From: Cytobacillus oceanisediminis 2691
GTDB taxonomy: Bacteria > Bacillota > Bacilli > Bacillales > Cytobacillaceae
Direction of reading: 5' to 3'
DNA: 64,000 nucleotides
NCBI RefSeq assembly: GCF_007678455.1
Contig: NZ_VEEP01000003.1
Span: 1-64,000, forward strand
The position numbers and the translations under genes were made by a program. The notes under the pieces were generated by a model. That model was not told the origin of the DNA, did no database searches, and saw only the letters and a program-made list of their open reading frames with translations. Shown here piece by piece: positions 62,269-64,000 of the stretch (its first letter is position 1; each line of letters opens with the position of its first letter).

Positions 62269-63582
62269 CTAATTTTGTTTTTTGCCACTAACCTGTTCAT
62301 ATGACCTCTCATCCCACCGTATGAATGTTTCAAGCACTATGGATAGTAAAACACCCATAATAAACCCATTCGATAGCAGCGGCTGTAAAATCACTGGGAA
62401 AACGGTAAAGAGCACAGGATCCAAATTCATGATACTCAGTCCCAGCAACACTGGGGCCGCGAGACGGAAAATAGATTTGGAATCAAATGTATAGCCGTTT
62501 AAACTTTTCAAAGAGGTTCCAAAGAGCTGAAGATAAGCAACAAACAGTACAGCATTACCCACTGTGATCGGCAAAGTAGCCAGCAATGCACCAAGGACAG
62601 GAATGATCCCCAGTATGGCCATCAACCCTCCGCCGATCAGGAATGGTTTCCGGTCAAAAATCCGTGTGCTCTCCAGAAATCCGACTGACGAGGTAAATGG
62701 AGCATAAGGGACAAGGCCCAAAAAAGCGGCCCCAATCGAATACGTTCCGGTCAAAAGATACGACCTATCCAATCTGGACTGCGTGGCCCCTTCGCCAGTA
62801 AGCTTGGAAGCTGCCTGGACAGATGCAATCGTATTGCTTAAATTAATGACACCGGCAATAAAAGTGATTGCGATGATACCATAATTCAGGTTTGGTGTTC
62901 CAAGCGGAAAGAAAGAAAACTCCATTGAAGATTGGCTGTTCATTCCTTGATCGGAAGGAAACAGTATGACATAAATTACCCAGCCCAGAATCATTCCAAT
63001 CAAAATCGAAAAATTACCGACAGTCTCGTTCCCTTTTATTTTCATTAAACTGACCAGAATCACCACCGCAAAAGAAAACATGGTAACCGGCAGCTCAAGC
63101 GTCCCATCCTCCGAGACTTTTAGCATCCCTTTAAAAAATATGAGGATTAGCTGGAATGTAAGGAGAAACAAGTAAACAGTCATCACCATTGGGGTGAAGA
63201 TTTTTTGTATATAAGAAACGATCCGAAATACGCCAAACACAAGGGTAACAGTCCCGGCAAGCAAAATTCCTGAGGCAATTCCCCCGCCAATCTCCGGAAG
63301 ACTCATCCCGAGAGACGATGATGCCAGACTCAAGTTCAGGACCAATCCCCACATCAATCCCGAATGCCCTTCCATTAAGGGGAAACGATGACCAAACGCT
63401 CCCTGCAGGACGCAAGCCACCCCTGTAAAAATCAATGAGCTTCGCAGCATAGCGGCAATTTCCCCGCTATCCAGGCCAAAGGCAGCTCCAATCGAAACCG
63501 GAACAACAACCGTATTCGCAAAAATAAAAAACAACCATTGCACTGACGCAAAGATTGTTTTTACATATGATGTATTCTCCAT
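62269..63582 (-). CDS. NCS2 family uracil/xanthine permease
   Basis: 437 aa with 12-14 hydrophobic segments. NCS2 features: FGHRFPLMEGHSGLMWGL, NLSNTIASVQAASKLTGEGA (the conserved region of helix 8) and VPYAPFTSSVGFLESTRIFD with the QPLL/NGF end. It imports a nucleobase such as uracil or xanthine by proton symport. AAAGGTGAG precedes the ATG. No purine riboswitch or PurR-like box is visible upstream; instead a small membrane-peptide gene precedes it by 60 bp. Confidence 0.88.
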   Translation of the reverse strand: MENTSYVKTIFASVQWLFFIFANTVVVPVSIGAAFGLDSGEIAAMLRSSLIFTGVACVLQGAFGHRFPLMEGHSGLMWGLVLNLSLASSSLGMSLPEIGGGIASGILLAGTVTLVFGVFRIVSYIQKIFTPMVMTVYLFLLTFQLILIFFKGMLKVSEDGTLELPVTMFSFAVVILVSLMKIKGNETVGNFSILIGMILGWVIYVILFPSDQGMNSQSSMEFSFFPLGTPNLNYGIIAITFIAGVINLSNTIASVQAASKLTGEGATQSRLDRSYLLTGTYSIGAAFLGLVPYAPFTSSVGFLESTRIFDRKPFLIGGGLMAILGIIPVLGALLATLPITVGNAVLFVAYLQLFGTSLKSLNGYTFDSKSIFRLAAPVLLGLSIMNLDPVLFTVFPVILQPLLSNGFIMGVLLSIVLETFIRWDERSYEQVSGKKQN

Positions 63583-63642
63583 GCGCTCACCTTTCAGATG
63601 TCAATTAATCAGTTTTTAAGCGTTAAGTTATTCAAACAAGGC

Positions 63643-63786
63643 TCAGTTTTTAATATTAGCAAAGAACTCTCCCATATTAACTCCAAGACGATAGGAGCCA
63701 TACCAAATCCATAGGGTTAGGAGCAAAGTTGTCAGGACTGGGTACTTTTTTGTTATTCTTTTCAGTTCCTTTGTAAATTCATCCAT
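63643..63786 (-). CDS. Small membrane protein (47 aa) upstream of the NCS2 permease
   Basis: ATG 63786 with AGAGGGGA about ten bases upstream; stop TGA 63643. One transmembrane helix (YPVLTTLLLTLWIWYGSY) with a charged, basic N-terminus (MDEFTKELKRITKK) and a short C-terminal tail. Same strand as the permease and 60 bp before it, without a terminator between, so they share a transcript. It may be a small accessory subunit of the transporter. Beyond 63786 to the window end I see no gene. Confidence 0.6.
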   Translation of the reverse strand: MDEFTKELKRITKKYPVLTTLLLTLWIWYGSYRLGVNMGEFFANIKN

Positions 63787-64000
63787 TCTCACGGTTCCCC
63801 TCTTAGAAACTTAAGTAAATTTTTTCCATTTCATTATCACACAAATTATCTTTTTACTCAACAAGAAGATTAACTTAAGTTACTAGAAAAAGAGACTTCC
63901 ATTTTAAACTTACAATGATGGATCCGTTTTAGTTCCCTGGTGAAAAACCATTTTCCATATTCCCTCATTTAGTTTCCAAATAGAACTCCGTAAGGCATGC

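Overview
The window looks like a chromosomal segment of a low-GC, endospore-forming Bacillaceae bacterium (Mesobacillus/Neobacillus-like; genus inferred only). Supporting signs are strong AGGAGG-type ribosome binding sites, many TTG/GTG starts, intrinsic terminators, a T-box leader, and sporulation or Bacillus-type genes (CwlJ cortex hydrolase, YhcN-type lipoprotein, bacillopeptidase F, Amj flippase). There is no rRNA, tRNA, CRISPR, insertion sequence or prophage.

Layout. 1-520: tandem 52-bp repeat array 1. 0.6-5 kb: peptidase M20 / carbamoylase / permease operon. 5-7 kb: VOC, WGR-DUF4240 and HD-hydrolase genes. 7-13 kb: plus-strand block (phosphodiesterase, UMF1 transporter, M20 peptidase, Cache-HAMP-GGDEF diguanylate cyclase). 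13.2-15.3 kb: unknown membrane proteins. 15.5-19.8 kb: bacillopeptidase F. 20.5-29.7 kb: EamA exporter with formamidase, Amj, DinB-like protein, HTH/J-domain protein, Mn catalase, a candidate selenocysteine lipoprotein, array 2, ChaB, DUF1206. 29.8-33.9 kb: FAD dehydrogenase and a lipoprotein/kinase cluster. 34-34.65 kb: array 3. 34.8-43 kb: CwlJ, SDR, DJ-1, acetyltransferases, ECF sigma factor, nucleotidyltransferase, S9 peptidase. 43.1-43.5 kb: orphan T-box. 44.2-48.8 kb: complete branched-chain amino acid ABC transporter (livF, G, M, H and binding protein). 49-50.1 kb: very small genes, one frameshifted in an A9 tract. 50.1-56.8 kb: HEPN/DUF4145-like protein, peptidase, exporter, YhcN lipoprotein, YeeE transporter. 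57-57.56 kb: array 4. 57.6-63.8 kb: two APH-fold kinases, AraC regulator with divergent EamA exporter, NCS2 permease preceded by a 47-aa membrane peptide.

Two results stand out. First, the thioredoxin/peroxiredoxin-like lipoprotein at 26589-27110 is interrupted by one in-frame TGA exactly where the first cysteine of a CxxC motif belongs, giving UxxC. A hairpin with a GGUCG loop begins 14 nt after the TGA, as expected of a bacterial SECIS element. Second, four intergenic tandem arrays differ in sequence but share a 52-53 bp period (about five DNA helical turns). Each unit carries a dyad, and arm sequences differ between arrays in a compensatory way, which suggests selection on a hairpin or cruciform. 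The window is otherwise mostly nutrient scavenging (secreted protease, peptidases, amino acid and nucleobase uptake), export, stress response and sporulation genes.
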